Made by a program: the position numbers and the translations under genes
The notes under the pieces: model-generated
What the model saw: the letters and a program-made list of their open reading frames with translations, nothing else
What the model was told of the DNA's origin: nothing
Database searches by the model: none
Shown: positions 24,980 through 34,223 of the stretch, piece after piece
Layout of the letters: each line of letters starts with the position of its first letter
Position numbering within the stretch: the stretch's first letter is position 1
Assembly (NCBI GenBank): GCA_012033355.1
Contig: JAAUQZ010000005.1
Location: 1-47,048, forward strand
Origin: Leptolyngbyaceae cyanobacterium RM1_406_9
Lineage (GTDB): Bacteria > Cyanobacteriota > Cyanobacteriia > Elainellales > Elainellaceae
Reading direction: 5' to 3'
DNA length: 47,048 nt

Positions 24980-26016
24980 CTAAAGCATCCACTCCAGCAC
25001 AATTCCCACTCGACTATCCTGATTGAACGAAGAATTTTGCTTTGAATATCAGTTGAAAGCCTTAAATTTTCTGTAATGGCATAACCAACTGATAGCGTTG
25101 TGATTCCTACTTCTTCATCGTGACCGGGTGCTACCCAGGTTTGAGTTAGTGAAATGTCGGCGGCTCCAGTGCGCGAGAGGGCAAGCAAAAAGCGTAGCCC
25201 CAAGTTGATATCGGCGGTGGTGTATTCGTCAGTTTCCAGGTGACGATAGCCAATAACAGGGGCAACGTTGATGTAGCTGCCTAGTGGACGAACGTAGTAG
25301 CGCAAATCGGCACCATAAGCTTGGCGATCGCCCTCAAACGTTGCCTGATAATCAGCGCTGATGGTTAGCCCCGTTTCACCAATAAACACGTCCTCAATGC
25401 CAACGTTAAAGCCACCCGCCTGATCGGTAGAGGGAAACTGTGAATAGCCCAATCGTAACCGAGTCCGAAAGCTAGGATCGCTGCGAATTTCAGACAGCAC
25501 ATCGGGGATTTCTTCCAGCCAGCGCTGAAGAACTGGGCTATTTTCGATGATCTCTGGGTCTAAATTCAGAGGTTCGATCGGGTTAGAACGGTCTAAATTT
25601 GGAGATTCTGATGGCTCAGCTCTTGCTTGTGAAGGAAAAGTTTGGGCGATCGCTTCTATTTCTGGTAAGTCAATCCTATGAGCAGTTTCAGCAGTTGCAG
25701 GATCAAAAGAGGCAATCGTCCTTAGAGAATTCTCAGCCACTTCGCCTGAAATTTCTAAATCAGCGGCTTCTCCTAGCGGTGGTGTTGTCGTGTGGGCGAT
25801 CGCGGCAGACGGAGGCACTTCAACCTGAGAGATTGTGTCTGCTTCAGCCGTTTCAAAACTGACGGTTTCTGATATCGTCAAACCTGAATTTAATCTGGCT
25901 AAACCCGTCGATTCTGCGGATTCCAGGCTGGAAATTTGGTTTGCCTGCTCAGGTGTCAACTCTGCTAAAGCGGGAGCGATCGCTAGAGGAAACCAGCACA
26001 GCGCAACTCCCGCCAT
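24980..26016 (-). CDS. Putative secreted/outer-membrane beta-rich protein, frameshifted at its C-terminus
   Basis: From ATG 26016 the protein starts with a signal peptide, MAGVALCWFPLAIAPALA, followed by a low-complexity Ser/Glu/Thr/Pro region. A C-terminal part of alternating beta strands follows (TRLRLGYSQFPSTDQ, GLTISADYQATFEGDRQAYG, SYINVAPVIGYRHLETDEY), an outer-membrane-barrel-like pattern. The as-read frame ends at 24976 with a Cys/Trp-rich tail. Adding one A at about 25037 gives FNQDSRVGIVLEWML and a stop at 24980-24982, which restores the aromatic-terminal strand. Repaired length is 345 residues. Function is unknown. It lies 14 bases after menA on the same strand. Confidence 0.6.
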
Positions 26017-26030
26017 CCAATTCACATTGC

Positions 26031-26927
26031 TCACAAGACAAATCCTAGACCCAGCAATAGCCCACTCCAGAAATGTAGGGCAACAGCGATAAATTTGCAG
26101 TTGCTCACTTGCTCTGGCTGGTCGTGATGTTGAGCTACATGACGGCAAAGTTTGACCGCAGGTAGCAAGCTGAGGAAAATTAGCAGCGTCCAGGCTGGAA
26201 AAACTCGCAGCGCTACACACAACCCCGTCAACCCGTAAATGCTGCCACAAAACCAGGGCAGTAGACTGGCTCCTTTGGCGGTTCCCAAACGCACAATGGG
26301 CGATCGCTTGCCTGCTGCCAGGTCGTCCTTGACCTGATGAAAGTGTGAGCAAAACAAAATTAAGCTGGTGCTGATGCCAATGATGACTGAAGCAACCAGG
26401 GCAGAAATTGACCAGGACTGAGTTTGGCTATAGTAAGCAGCGGCGATCGCCAGGGGCCCAAAGCAAACAAAGCAAATAATTTCGCCTAATCCTTGATAGC
26501 CCAAGCGAAAGGGTGGTCCCTGATAGCTGTAGCCCAACGTACAACAGAGCAAAACAATACCAGGAACAGTCAGGTCACGCTGAAGCCAGGCGATCGCTAA
26601 AACTCCAGAAACACCCAGCGCCAGAAACAAATTTCCCAACCAAAAAATCAGAGACTTGTTGCCCGTTAAATTGACTAAGGAATGAGCTTTGTTTTGGTCA
26701 ATTCCTGTCTCTGAATCAAATACATCATTGCTCAAATTGATCCATGCCACAATCAAAATAGCTGCGATCAAAAAAGTTGAAAAAATCCCATTTTGAATCG
26801 TTCCTGTCTCAGCAAATGCGACGGCCGTTCCAACCCAAATTGGAATCACTGCAACGCTATACATGGGTGGCTTGATCGCTGCTAGCCAGAGCTTGGAGTT
26901 GGGATAACTGAGAGACTTTGTGGTCAT
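26031..26927 (-). CDS. menA: 1,4-dihydroxy-2-naphthoate (2-carboxy-1,4-naphthoquinone) phytyltransferase MenA
   Basis: MenA attaches the phytyl chain to the naphthoate ring in the synthesis of phylloquinone, the electron carrier of photosystem I. The 298-residue UbiA-family protein has about eight membrane helices. The first Asp-rich motif is in WINLSNDVFDSETGIDQNKA and the second in SHFHQVKDDLAAGKRS. The start at ATG 26927 is followed by the typical WLAAIKPPMYSVAVIPIWVG. It is divergent from menF. Confidence 0.93.
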   Translation of the reverse strand: MTTKSLSYPNSKLWLAAIKPPMYSVAVIPIWVGTAVAFAETGTIQNGIFSTFLIAAILIVAWINLSNDVFDSETGIDQNKAHSLVNLTGNKSLIFWLGNLFLALGVSGVLAIAWLQRDLTVPGIVLLCCTLGYSYQGPPFRLGYQGLGEIICFVCFGPLAIAAAYYSQTQSWSISALVASVIIGISTSLILFCSHFHQVKDDLAAGKRSPIVRLGTAKGASLLPWFCGSIYGLTGLCVALRVFPAWTLLIFLSLLPAVKLCRHVAQHHDQPEQVSNCKFIAVALHFWSGLLLGLGFVL

Positions 26928-27293
26928 GACTTAAAACTCAGCAACTTAAAACTCAATAAAATGAAACTTGGACAGCTTTTCTTAGACATCCCTTTTTCCT
27001 CCCCAATCCACCCTACGGGAAGCTGAGCAGCAGTGCAATGTGTCGGTTTTCAAAGATTTGTGACTCTTCCTTTGATCCAGGGAAGCAGCTACTTTGGACT
27101 GGTTGGGGCTGTAAGATGCCATAGAAACCGTGTTAGACCCAAGTTTTGACGATAATCTAACCGAGAAACTGCCTGACTGCTTGCTTTAAGCCTGCTGCTT
27201 CAAGAAGTAGGTGCGGTGGTTAGAGCAATTGGAAGTGTGCTACCTGTATTGATAGTCCGATCCATTTTGGGAAAATCTGACCTTTTTGCGTCC
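26928..27293. other. Divergent intergenic region menA/menF
   Basis: These 366 bases hold the promoters of both phylloquinone genes. Near menA there are short repeats of AACTTAAAACTCA type (26934-26956). No clear -35/-10 pair or hairpin. The in-frame GTG upstream of menF at 27216 is not used in my model. Confidence 0.4.
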
Positions 27294-28709
27294 ATGCCAG
27301 TCATACCCCATTCTGTTAATCTCTTTCAAGACTGTAAGCAGCTTTTTCAATTTCTTTCAATTTGTCAGCAGAAATCAATTGATCAGAATGAGACGCAAAT
27401 TGCAAGTATTTCCTTAACAACTGATCGGGTTGATCCGCTGGCTGTGCTGCACGAATTTGCAGCACCCGATCAGCTTCATTTCTACATTGAAAACCCTGCT
27501 GAGGATGAGGCGATCGCCGCTATTGGGTCCGCTTTATCCCTGAAAACGTCGGGCAAAGCGCGATTTTTGCAGGCTCAAAAGTTCACTCGATCTTGTTTTA
27601 GCCGCCTGGTTTTAGCCAATTCTTCAACTCATTTCTTCCCTCGCTGTTTCTGTAGCTTTAGCTTTTTTGATCAAGAATTTACCTCAGAATCTGCTTTTTC
27701 AGAGGCAACTATCTTTCTACCAAGATGGCAGATTTTCTCAACAGGGGACCAATCGAATTTATTTGCAAATCTAGCAGTTCATGCTGATTCTAATTTAGAG
27801 CTTTTGATTGAACAAACCTGTCGTGAATTTCAAAACATTCGCTTGGCAAAATACGGGATTTTTAACCTCTCAAGCAACATTCGATATAAATTAAATCATT
27901 GGGACGTAAACGACACCAATAACTTTAAAGTAGCCGTAGCCTCAGCGTTAAAATCTATTCAAATTAATCGCCTCAATAAGCTTGTGTTAGCTCATGCAGT
28001 AGATGTAGTTTCAAAACTGCCTTTCCAGTGGATCGACTCACTACATCGCCTCCGCAAAATCTATCCTGACTGCTACACTTTCTCGACGGGCAATGGCAAA
28101 GGACAAAACTTCATTGGAGCCAGCCCAGAATGCTTAATTAAAATTTGCGATCGCCATCTCAACACCGATGCCCTGGCAGGCTCAGCACCGAGAGGCAAAA
28201 CCATGCCAGCAGACGCAGACCTGGCAAACCAGCTACTAAATAGCCCCAAAGAACGCCACGAGCATCAGCTTGTAGTAGATTTCATCACGCAACAACTCTC
28301 CCGGTTTGGACTTAAACCTCAGCTTGCGGCTGCCCCAAAATTACGCCAGTTAACTAACATTCAGCACTTGCATACTCCCATTCAGGCAACCCTCCCCGAA
28401 TATCTACATCCGCTGAAAATCTTGGCTCAGCTCCACCCAACTCCTGCCGTTGCCGGAATGCCTAGAGACTTTGCCTGTGAGGAAATTCGACGCTATGAAA
28501 AATTTGAGCGATCGCTCTATGCTGCTCCACTCGGTTGGATTGATGCTCAGGGAAACGCTGAGTTTATTGTCGGAATTCGCTCTGCCCTAATCAACGGACA
28601 CCATGCCCGCCTCTATGCTGGAGCCGGAATCGTCGCAGGGTCGAACCCTGACCGAGAACTAGCAGAAGTTAAACTGAAGCTGCAAACCCTACTTCAAACA
28701 CTGGTGTAG
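27294..28709 (+). CDS. menF: Isochorismate synthase MenF
   Basis: MenF isomerises chorismate to isochorismate, the first step of the phylloquinone/menaquinone branch. The C-terminal chorismate-binding domain shows [66 protein letters not shown] and [16 protein letters not shown]. Catalytic and Mg-binding residues are in place. The divergent N-terminal domain is usual for the family. I start at ATG 27294 ([13 protein letters not shown]), giving 471 residues. The upstream GTG at 27216 adds residues that do not resemble MenF. Confidence 0.92.
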   Translation: MPVIPHSVNLFQDCKQLFQFLSICQQKSIDQNETQIASISLTTDRVDPLAVLHEFAAPDQLHFYIENPAEDEAIAAIGSALSLKTSGKARFLQAQKFTRSCFSRLVLANSSTHFFPRCFCSFSFFDQEFTSESAFSEATIFLPRWQIFSTGDQSNLFANLAVHADSNLELLIEQTCREFQNIRLAKYGIFNLSSNIRYKLNHWDVNDTNNFKVAVASALKSIQINRLNKLVLAHAVDVVSKLPFQWIDSLHRLRKIYPDCYTFSTGNGKGQNFIGASPECLIKICDRHLNTDALAGSAPRGKTMPADADLANQLLNSPKERHEHQLVVDFITQQLSRFGLKPQLAAAPKLRQLTNIQHLHTPIQATLPEYLHPLKILAQLHPTPAVAGMPRDFACEEIRRYEKFERSLYAAPLGWIDAQGNAEFIVGIRSALINGHHARLYAGAGIVAGSNPDRELAEVKLKLQTLLQTLV

Positions 28710-29019
28710 GACCATTATCGACCAGTTAAAAAACATTTCCCAGATTGAGCATTCCTGGCACCGTTCACCGGTCAATTGCTTGGTCAACATCATCTGCGGT
28801 TTGATTGTCTATTGCCATCAGCCCAAGAAACCCTCGATTGCTCTTGACTACAATTTACTGCCCTCTCCTTAACCCGAACTCACGTTTTTTAACGTGTCAT
28901 TTGACCCCTTTGAGAATAGATGCTCCCGACCCAGCAGCAATGTTGGGTCTTTTTGTTGTCAGAGAATTTGTTGTCAGAGAAGATAATCATGGCAATTCAG
29001 TTAACTGCTGTTCAACCTC
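28710..29019. other. Intergenic region menF to the coiled-coil membrane protein
   Basis: It contains a hairpin-plus-T-run terminator at 28928-28954 and, directly after it, two tandem copies of TTGTTGTCAGAGAA (28954-28981). An ATG at 28989 opens a short overlapping frame that I do not consider a gene. Confidence 0.4.
28928..28954 (+). terminator. Intrinsic terminator-like hairpin upstream of the 29020 gene
   Basis: GACCCAGCA (28928-28936) pairs with TGTTGGGTC (28941-28949) with one wobble, followed by TTTTT. It could end the menF transcript, or attenuate the downstream gene whose start is 66 bases away. Confidence 0.65.
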
Positions 29020-30012
29020 ATGAACATCGACCCCAATTTTTGGATTGGTTGCATCGGGGCAGCCGCTCCAGAAGCTTTGAGACTTTACAATTTGCGATCG
29101 CAGCCCGTATTTCGCTGGTCATGGGGCTATCTGATGTTTTCCATCCCTTTTCTGATTGTGGGCGGATTCATCGCCTGGGTGCTGGAGCCATCGACCCGAT
29201 GGGCAGCTTTCTATTCTGGATTGACCGCCCCAGTGCTGCTCACCACCGTCTTAAAGGACACTGCCAAAGCTCAAAAGGAATTGGAGGAAGTTGAGAAGGA
29301 ACGAGATCAGATTCAGCAGGAGCGGGAAAAACTCCAGGCGAGTAACCAGGAGTTTAGGCAAACGATTGAGGAGCTTAAACAGAAATTGGAACAGTTAGAA
29401 CAAAAAAGTTCATTAGAAGAATTGTTTGAACTGGCTGCAACAGATAACTCGATAGGAGAAACAAAAGATATTCAAGCTGAAATAGAAGTTTTAGACTTCC
29501 TTCAGCTTGAAGTTGAGGAGACGGAGGTGTTCATGGATGCAGATTTTGAAGATCTTCAGCTTGAATTGGATGATTTGGAAGAAGATTATTTTAGTCTCGA
29601 TTTATTTGATGTTACGAAGCCAGACACTCGGACAGAACTTCCCCCACCCAGCCCAATGCTTGATGAGCCTGCTCCGTTAATATCCCCCCAGGCACCCCAA
29701 CCGTCTCAAGAACCAAGGCTTTCAATCGACTTGCTTGCCGACAGAAATCAGGTTTCTCCGATGGCACGGAGATCGCGCCGAACGCCATCCATTTCACTGT
29801 CAATTGCGGTTGCTGCTCTAGTCGGGCTGTTCTCTGTTTGGTTCATCAAACAGCCCCTCATTCTACAGGACAGCAGTTCTATCCCTGCCGACCAACCTCA
29901 GCCTGAGTTTTGGCAACCAATACTAATCATTGCTGTTTTGGGAGTGGCGATCGCCCTATTCTTCTATCTCCGGCGAAATCGCTGGTTTAAGGAATTCCTC
30001 AAAGGGATGTAG
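29020..30012 (+). CDS. Membrane protein with long coiled-coil and acidic region, unknown function
   Basis: This is a 330-residue protein with two or three N-terminal hydrophobic segments (WGYLMFSIPFLIVGGFIAWV, then AAFYSGLTAPVLLTTVL) and a coiled coil rich in Glu/Lys/Gln (about residues 88-130). An acidic Leu-rich part (DADFEDLQLELDDLEEDYF), a Pro-rich linker and two C-terminal helices (SLSIAVAALVGLFSVWF and ILIIAVLGVAIALFFYL) with a basic end follow. I do not recognise a named family. The layout suggests a scaffold or septal/envelope role, which is a guess. A hairpin follows the gene. Confidence 0.65.
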   Translation: MNIDPNFWIGCIGAAAPEALRLYNLRSQPVFRWSWGYLMFSIPFLIVGGFIAWVLEPSTRWAAFYSGLTAPVLLTTVLKDTAKAQKELEEVEKERDQIQQEREKLQASNQEFRQTIEELKQKLEQLEQKSSLEELFELAATDNSIGETKDIQAEIEVLDFLQLEVEETEVFMDADFEDLQLELDDLEEDYFSLDLFDVTKPDTRTELPPPSPMLDEPAPLISPQAPQPSQEPRLSIDLLADRNQVSPMARRSRRTPSISLSIAVAALVGLFSVWFIKQPLILQDSSSIPADQPQPEFWQPILIIAVLGVAIALFFYLRRNRWFKEFLKGM

Positions 30013-30043
30013 GGCTACTCTCTAAATATTTAGCTCTGAAGAT

Positions 30044-30070
30044 ACAAGGGTGGGCAGTGCCCACCCTTGT
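30044..30070. terminator. Hairpin ACAAGGGTGGGCA-G-TGCCCACCCTTGT
   Basis: A perfect 13-bp stem around a single central base lies 32 bases after the stop of the 29020 gene. A short T-containing stretch follows. It is also symmetrical enough to serve the opposite gene. Confidence 0.7.
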
Positions 30071-30115
30071 GTTTGGGATTGCGTTTTTCCAAGCTTTTGA
30101 GAAGGCGATCGCCTT

Positions 30116-30592
30116 CTAATTAAACCACTGCCAAGTTGTTCCTTCTTCCGCTGCCGCCGCTTCACAACTTCTCATCATTGCTTGTCCAAAGGATGTTTGC
30201 CGATCCATGACTAACCATTGGTTAACAGCCACATCATTCATGGGTGTCCCTGAACTGCTGCCGTTTGCATAGAACAACGGCGTAACCACGTGACGAAAGA
30301 ATCCGCGTCCACAATCGATTTGGATAGATGCAGCTGCTGATCCCTGTCCAAAATCGCTAGCAAATATTCGTGTTACAAACAGATTACCGTCGGGCGTTGC
30401 TGAATAATTGAAGTCCCAGGTGCCATAAACAACAGCTTGATTATCAGCAGCAAGTCGTTCAGGTTCATTTCCAGATTCATTTATTACTCTTGGCGGCGGC
30501 GCATCATACTGATACGTTTGAGCTTGAACTGGCACAGTAGACAGTAGAACTGATAATCCTGCAATAGCGGGTACAAATCTGTGAATGAACAT
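30116..30592 (-). CDS. Small secreted protein, unknown function
   Basis: This is a 158-residue precursor with signal peptide MFIHRFVPAIAGLSVLLSTV and cleavage after VQAQ-type sequence. The mature part is hydrophilic, with YGTWDFNYSATPDGNLFVTR, two Cys residues (IDCGRGFF and SCEAAAAEEG) that could form a disulfide, and the C-terminus TTWQWFN. I do not recognise the family. It is alone on the minus strand, with its promoter presumably in 30593-30660. Confidence 0.7.
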   Translation of the reverse strand: MFIHRFVPAIAGLSVLLSTVPVQAQTYQYDAPPPRVINESGNEPERLAADNQAVVYGTWDFNYSATPDGNLFVTRIFASDFGQGSAAASIQIDCGRGFFRHVVTPLFYANGSSSGTPMNDVAVNQWLVMDRQTSFGQAMMRSCEAAAAEEGTTWQWFN

Positions 30593-30715
30593 GAATTTAT
30601 AAGGAATACTTACGTTTAAATACTTCCCGCTAAAGTTCAGAAATACGGAGATGTGAAGTGAAGTTTATGTGAATAGCATTTTCCCTCGTTGCCAAGCTCC
30701 AGCTTTTCCCTCGTT

Positions 30716-30810
30716 ACGAGGCTTCGCCTTGTAATGTTAACTGGAGGCTCTGCCTCCTGCTCATTTGACGAGGCAGAGCCTCGCAATTAGCATCCCCAGG
30801 TAGAACCTGG
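30716..30810. repeat. Array of short hairpins with three-base loops
   Basis: Four small stems with triloops lie in a row: ACGAGGC-TTC-GCCTTGT (30716-30732, with a wobble), GGAGGC-TCT-GCCTCC (30743-30757), CGAGGC-AGA-GCCTCG (30769-30783) and CCAGGT-AGA-ACCTGG (30796-30810). The typA terminator just beyond has the same AGA loop. Origin and function are unknown. Confidence 0.75.
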
Positions 30811-30826
30811 AGACGAAGTTTTTCAT

Positions 30827-30850
30827 AAAAAAGCGGGCAAGATGCCCGCT
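30827..30850 (-). terminator. Intrinsic terminator of typA
   Basis: On the minus strand, AGCGGGCA-TCT-TGCCCGCT is followed directly by TTTTTT, a textbook intrinsic terminator, 28 bases after the typA stop. Confidence 0.9.
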
Positions 30851-30878
30851 TCAGAAAGTTTGTTTATTGACCTGAGTG

Positions 30879-32669
30879 CTAGCGCTTGGCTAGCTTCTTG
30901 GACATCTTCCGTAGACGAATCGACTCTGGAGTAACTTCCAGCAGTTCGTCGGGGCCAATGTATTCCAGAGCGCGTTCCAGGCTCATGTCAACCGGAGTCT
31001 GAAGCTGCACCAGTTCTTCACCGCCAGAGGCGCGGTGGTTGGTAAGCTGTTTAGTTTTGCAAACGTTGATTTCCAGGTCTTGAGGGCGGTTGTTTTCACC
31101 GATGATCATGCCTTTGTAGACTTTGGTTCCGGGTGAGATGAAGAATACACCCCGATCCTCAGCGTTTTTCATCGCATAGAAGGTAGAAACGCCTTCCTCA
31201 AAGGAAATCAATACGCCGTTACGACGAGTTTCGACATCGCCAGAGAGCGGACGATAATCGAGGAAACTGTGGCTCATGATGCCGTCGCCACGAGTCAGGC
31301 GCATAAACTCGCCCCGAAAGCCGATTAGGCCTCGCGCTGGGATGACAAACTCTAGCTGGGTGCGCCCGTTGCCGCCCACCTGCATATCCTGCATTTCGCC
31401 GCGACGCTGACCCAGACGCTCGATGCAGCCGCCAACTCCCTCTTCAGGCACGTCTAGAACCAATAGCTCAAATGGCTCACAGGGCTGTCCGTTGACTTCG
31501 CGGTAAATCACCTGTGGCTGAGAAACCTGAAACTCGTAGCCTTCTCGCCGCATGGTTTCAATCAAGATGCCCAGGTGCAGTTCACCCCGACCCGCAACCG
31601 CAATTTTGTCGGGAGAGTCGGTTTCTTCGACCCGCAGGGCAACGTTAGTTTCAAGCTCACGGAAGAGGCGATCGCGCACCTGACGAGACGTAACGTAAGT
31701 TCCCTCTTGCCCCGCAAAGGGTGAATCGTTCACGGAGAAGGTCATTTGCAGAGTTGGCTCATCCACCTTGATTAGCGGCAAAGCCTGTGGCTCGTTCGGG
31801 CAGGTGATCGTTTCGCCGATGTTGGCATTGGCAAAGCCAGATACCGCAACAATGTTGCCTGCCGAAGCTTCCTGCAACTCAATTCGCTTGAGTCCATCAA
31901 AACCCAACAGCTTCGTCACTTTTGCTTTAACGATTTCACCCGTTTCTGTCACGAGTGCTGCCTGCTGACCTGCCTGGATGGTGCCATTGTGAATTTTGCC
32001 GATGATGATTCGACCCAGGTATTCTGAATAGTCCAGCGTCGTCACCTGAAGCTGCAAAGGCTTCGCCGGATCGCCTACTGGAGCGGGAACATACTGCAAA
32101 ATTGCCTCAAACATGGGCTGCATATCTACCCCTTCCTCCTCCAGCCCGTTTTTGGCGTAGCCTTCCAGCCCTGAAGCAAACAGATAAGGGAAATCGCACT
32201 GGTCATCATCTGCGCCCAGTTCCAGGAACAGATCCAGCACTTTGTCGATCGCCCCGTGTGGGTCAGCCTGGGGACGGTCAATTTTATTCACTACCACAAT
32301 CGGACGCAAGCCCTTTTCCAGCGCCTTCTTTAGCACAAATCGGGTTTGGGGCATCGGGCCTTCATTCGCATCCACAATTAGGATGCAGCCGTCTACCATG
32401 CCTAACACCCGCTCCACTTCGCCGCCAAAGTCAGCGTGTCCGGGGGTATCGACAATATTGATCAGCGTTTCCTTGAAGCGAACGGCTGTATTTTTTGACA
32501 GAATTGTGATGCCCCGCTCCCGTTCTAGGGTGTTGGAGTCCATGACGCAATCTGGAACCTCTTCCCCTTCGCGAAACGTGCCAGACTGCCTGAGCAGCGC
32601 ATCAACTAGAGTTGTTTTGCCATGATCAACGTGAGCAATGATGGCGACATTGCGAATCGGCAGAGTCAT
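30879..32669 (-). CDS. typA: Ribosome-associated GTPase TypA/BipA
   Basis: TypA is a translational GTPase of the EF-G class that acts on the ribosome during stress and ribosome assembly. The 596-residue protein shows G1 [10 protein letters not shown], the switch region [15 protein letters not shown]3 [12 protein letters not shown]4 NKIDRP and the TypA-specific C-terminal domain ([37 protein letters not shown], ending [10 protein letters not shown]). It starts at ATG 32669 and has a strong terminator. Confidence 0.96.
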   Translation of the reverse strand: MTLPIRNVAIIAHVDHGKTTLVDALLRQSGTFREGEEVPDCVMDSNTLERERGITILSKNTAVRFKETLINIVDTPGHADFGGEVERVLGMVDGCILIVDANEGPMPQTRFVLKKALEKGLRPIVVVNKIDRPQADPHGAIDKVLDLFLELGADDDQCDFPYLFASGLEGYAKNGLEEEGVDMQPMFEAILQYVPAPVGDPAKPLQLQVTTLDYSEYLGRIIIGKIHNGTIQAGQQAALVTETGEIVKAKVTKLLGFDGLKRIELQEASAGNIVAVSGFANANIGETITCPNEPQALPLIKVDEPTLQMTFSVNDSPFAGQEGTYVTSRQVRDRLFRELETNVALRVEETDSPDKIAVAGRGELHLGILIETMRREGYEFQVSQPQVIYREVNGQPCEPFELLVLDVPEEGVGGCIERLGQRRGEMQDMQVGGNGRTQLEFVIPARGLIGFRGEFMRLTRGDGIMSHSFLDYRPLSGDVETRRNGVLISFEEGVSTFYAMKNAEDRGVFFISPGTKVYKGMIIGENNRPQDLEINVCKTKQLTNHRASGGEELVQLQTPVDMSLERALEYIGPDELLEVTPESIRLRKMSKKLAKR

Positions 32670-33054
32670 AAGAGAATTCCAGAGAGATTGAATAAAAGAT
32701 AAGCTGTGCTTAATAGCTTCTTAACAAAGTTTTTCTGGGCGATCGGGAGCGATTGCTGTAAAGAAGCCGTAATGATCTTATCTTAATATTTCTCGGAATA
32801 ACCGGGTGGATGCTGGAGTAGATTTTGGGGGCGATCGCCCAGTCAAAATTTAGCGTTTTATGCAGCGGTAGGCGCTGTAACTGGAGTTAGTGAAGAATTT
32901 GAAGTAGATTGAGTAGATGTTGAAGATTGTCACCTCGAAGTAAAAGGGCGATCGGGAAAGAAAGAATTGCGATTTTGAGCCAGCAGTTTCTCAAGTTGTC
33001 ACTGTTCTAAAACTTACGAGACTATATGACCAGTTTGAGACTAAAGCTACACTT
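32670..33054. other. Divergent intergenic region typA/pyrR
   Basis: These 385 bases hold no gene. Minus-strand promoter candidates for typA lie in the AT-rich 32690-32800 part. Near pyrR, CTTACGAGACTATATGACC (about 33012-33030) includes a TATATG element, and upstream lies TTGTCACTG. No PyrR-type anti-antiterminator hairpin is evident upstream of pyrR. Confidence 0.4.
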
Positions 33055-33594
33055 ATGCCGCCAGAAATTGTTGAAATTCTCTCTGCCGACGAATTGCGTC
33101 GCACTCTGACTCGGCTAGCCTCTCAAATCGTTGAACGGGCTGGAGATTTATCCAAAATTGTCCTATTGGGAATTTACACCAGAGGTGTACCGCTAGCAGA
33201 AATGTTGGCTCGGCAAATTGAAGTATTGGAACAGGTAGAAGTTCCTGTTGGCGCTATAGATATCACGTTTTATCGGGATGACCTCGATACGATTGGGATA
33301 CGCACACCTGCAAAAACTGAGCTTCCCTTTGATTTGTCGGGCAGGACTGTCGTACTCATTGATGATGTAATTTTCAAAGGGCGAACGATTCGAGCCGCGT
33401 TAAATGCAGTGAATGATTATGGTAGACCAGAAGCAATTTGGTTGGCAGTGCTGGTCGATCGCGGACATCGAGAGCTACCAATTCACCCTGATTTCATCGG
33501 GAAGAAATTGCCCACCGCAAAAGAAGAACAGGTAAAAGTTTATCTGCAAGAAATAGATGGACGCGATGCAGTGGAGTTAATTACTCGCAGTTAA
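33055..33594 (+). CDS. pyrR: PyrR, pyrimidine regulator / uracil phosphoribosyltransferase
   Basis: This is a 179-residue PyrR of the PRTase fold. It shows [19 protein letters not shown], the metal-dependent region [13 protein letters not shown] and the PRPP loop [18 protein letters not shown], with [19 protein letters not shown] in the second half. In Gram-positives PyrR binds pyr mRNA. In cyanobacteria its role may be mainly uracil salvage. It starts at ATG 33055. Confidence 0.93.
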   Translation: MPPEIVEILSADELRRTLTRLASQIVERAGDLSKIVLLGIYTRGVPLAEMLARQIEVLEQVEVPVGAIDITFYRDDLDTIGIRTPAKTELPFDLSGRTVVLIDDVIFKGRTIRAALNAVNDYGRPEAIWLAVLVDRGHRELPIHPDFIGKKLPTAKEEQVKVYLQEIDGRDAVELITRS

Positions 33595-34223
33595 TTACCC
33601 TTTGAATAATTATTGCGAGAAGGTCATTTTGCTCATGGCATTTTGCTTATTCAAATAAGCAAATACTCGTTCCATAAAAGGTTAAAAAATTCAGGGATTT
33701 GGTCTCATATTTACATCGTTTAGCAGACAAGCAAAGCGCCAAAAAAGTTCCCGTTAGCTCTAAAAAACATTTGCTTTTGGCAATCCTTGACATTATTTAT
33801 AGGGGTAGAATATAACTTGTTAGACGTGTATAACGCATCTGGACTCCCAGGGTGGAACATGACATCAATCCCTGAAAGTTTTTAGCCTATCCATTACATC
33901 TATCACTCATCTATCAGTGGCTCCTGATGGGGAATCTACCTGAAATTAAGGTTTCAGGAGTCAATGTTTTGTGTGGATCTAGTCGATCTATTGGTGAGAG
34001 TGGAAATGGGAAATGTGGCGATCGCCCTTCCCTTCTACCCCTCCAGCTTTGTTCAGCTCATCTACCCTAAGCAGCGCTGAATCAGATATTTCGCGACTAA
34101 ATTCGCTGCGCTTTGTTGCAGCAATTTGCAAAGCACAGGTTTTGAGTACCGAACTTACCTCGGCGACTCAGCTTTAGCCTGCTCATCATTCCAACAATCC
34201 AATCTATTTCATAGGAGTTCAAT
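33595..34223. other. Long intergenic region upstream of the GH5 gene with a strong promoter
   Basis: These 629 bases lack a credible gene. A strong sigma-70-like promoter lies at 33787-33816. The roughly 400 bases between it and the GH5 start would form a long leader, with a GGTTTCAGG / CCTGA repeat area near 33925-33960. A GAGTCA-type repeat is weak. I see no known riboswitch. Confidence 0.5.
33787..33816 (+). promoter_or_regulatory. Sigma-70-type promoter TTGACA-18-TATAAC
   Basis: TTGACA at 33787-33792 and TATAAC at 33811-33816 are separated by 18 bases. It faces the GH5 gene but lies about 400 bases before it, so it would give a long untranslated leader. Confidence 0.6.

Noticed and set aside
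26017-26352. N-terminal extension of the outer-membrane-like gene over menA
   Set aside because: It is the antisense-overlapping reading of menA codons. A clear signal peptide starts at 26016.
28920-29294. Overlapping ORF upstream of and inside the 29020 gene
   Set aside because: Its composition is random-looking and it is a shadow of the coiled-coil gene, which has coherent membrane helices and codon use.
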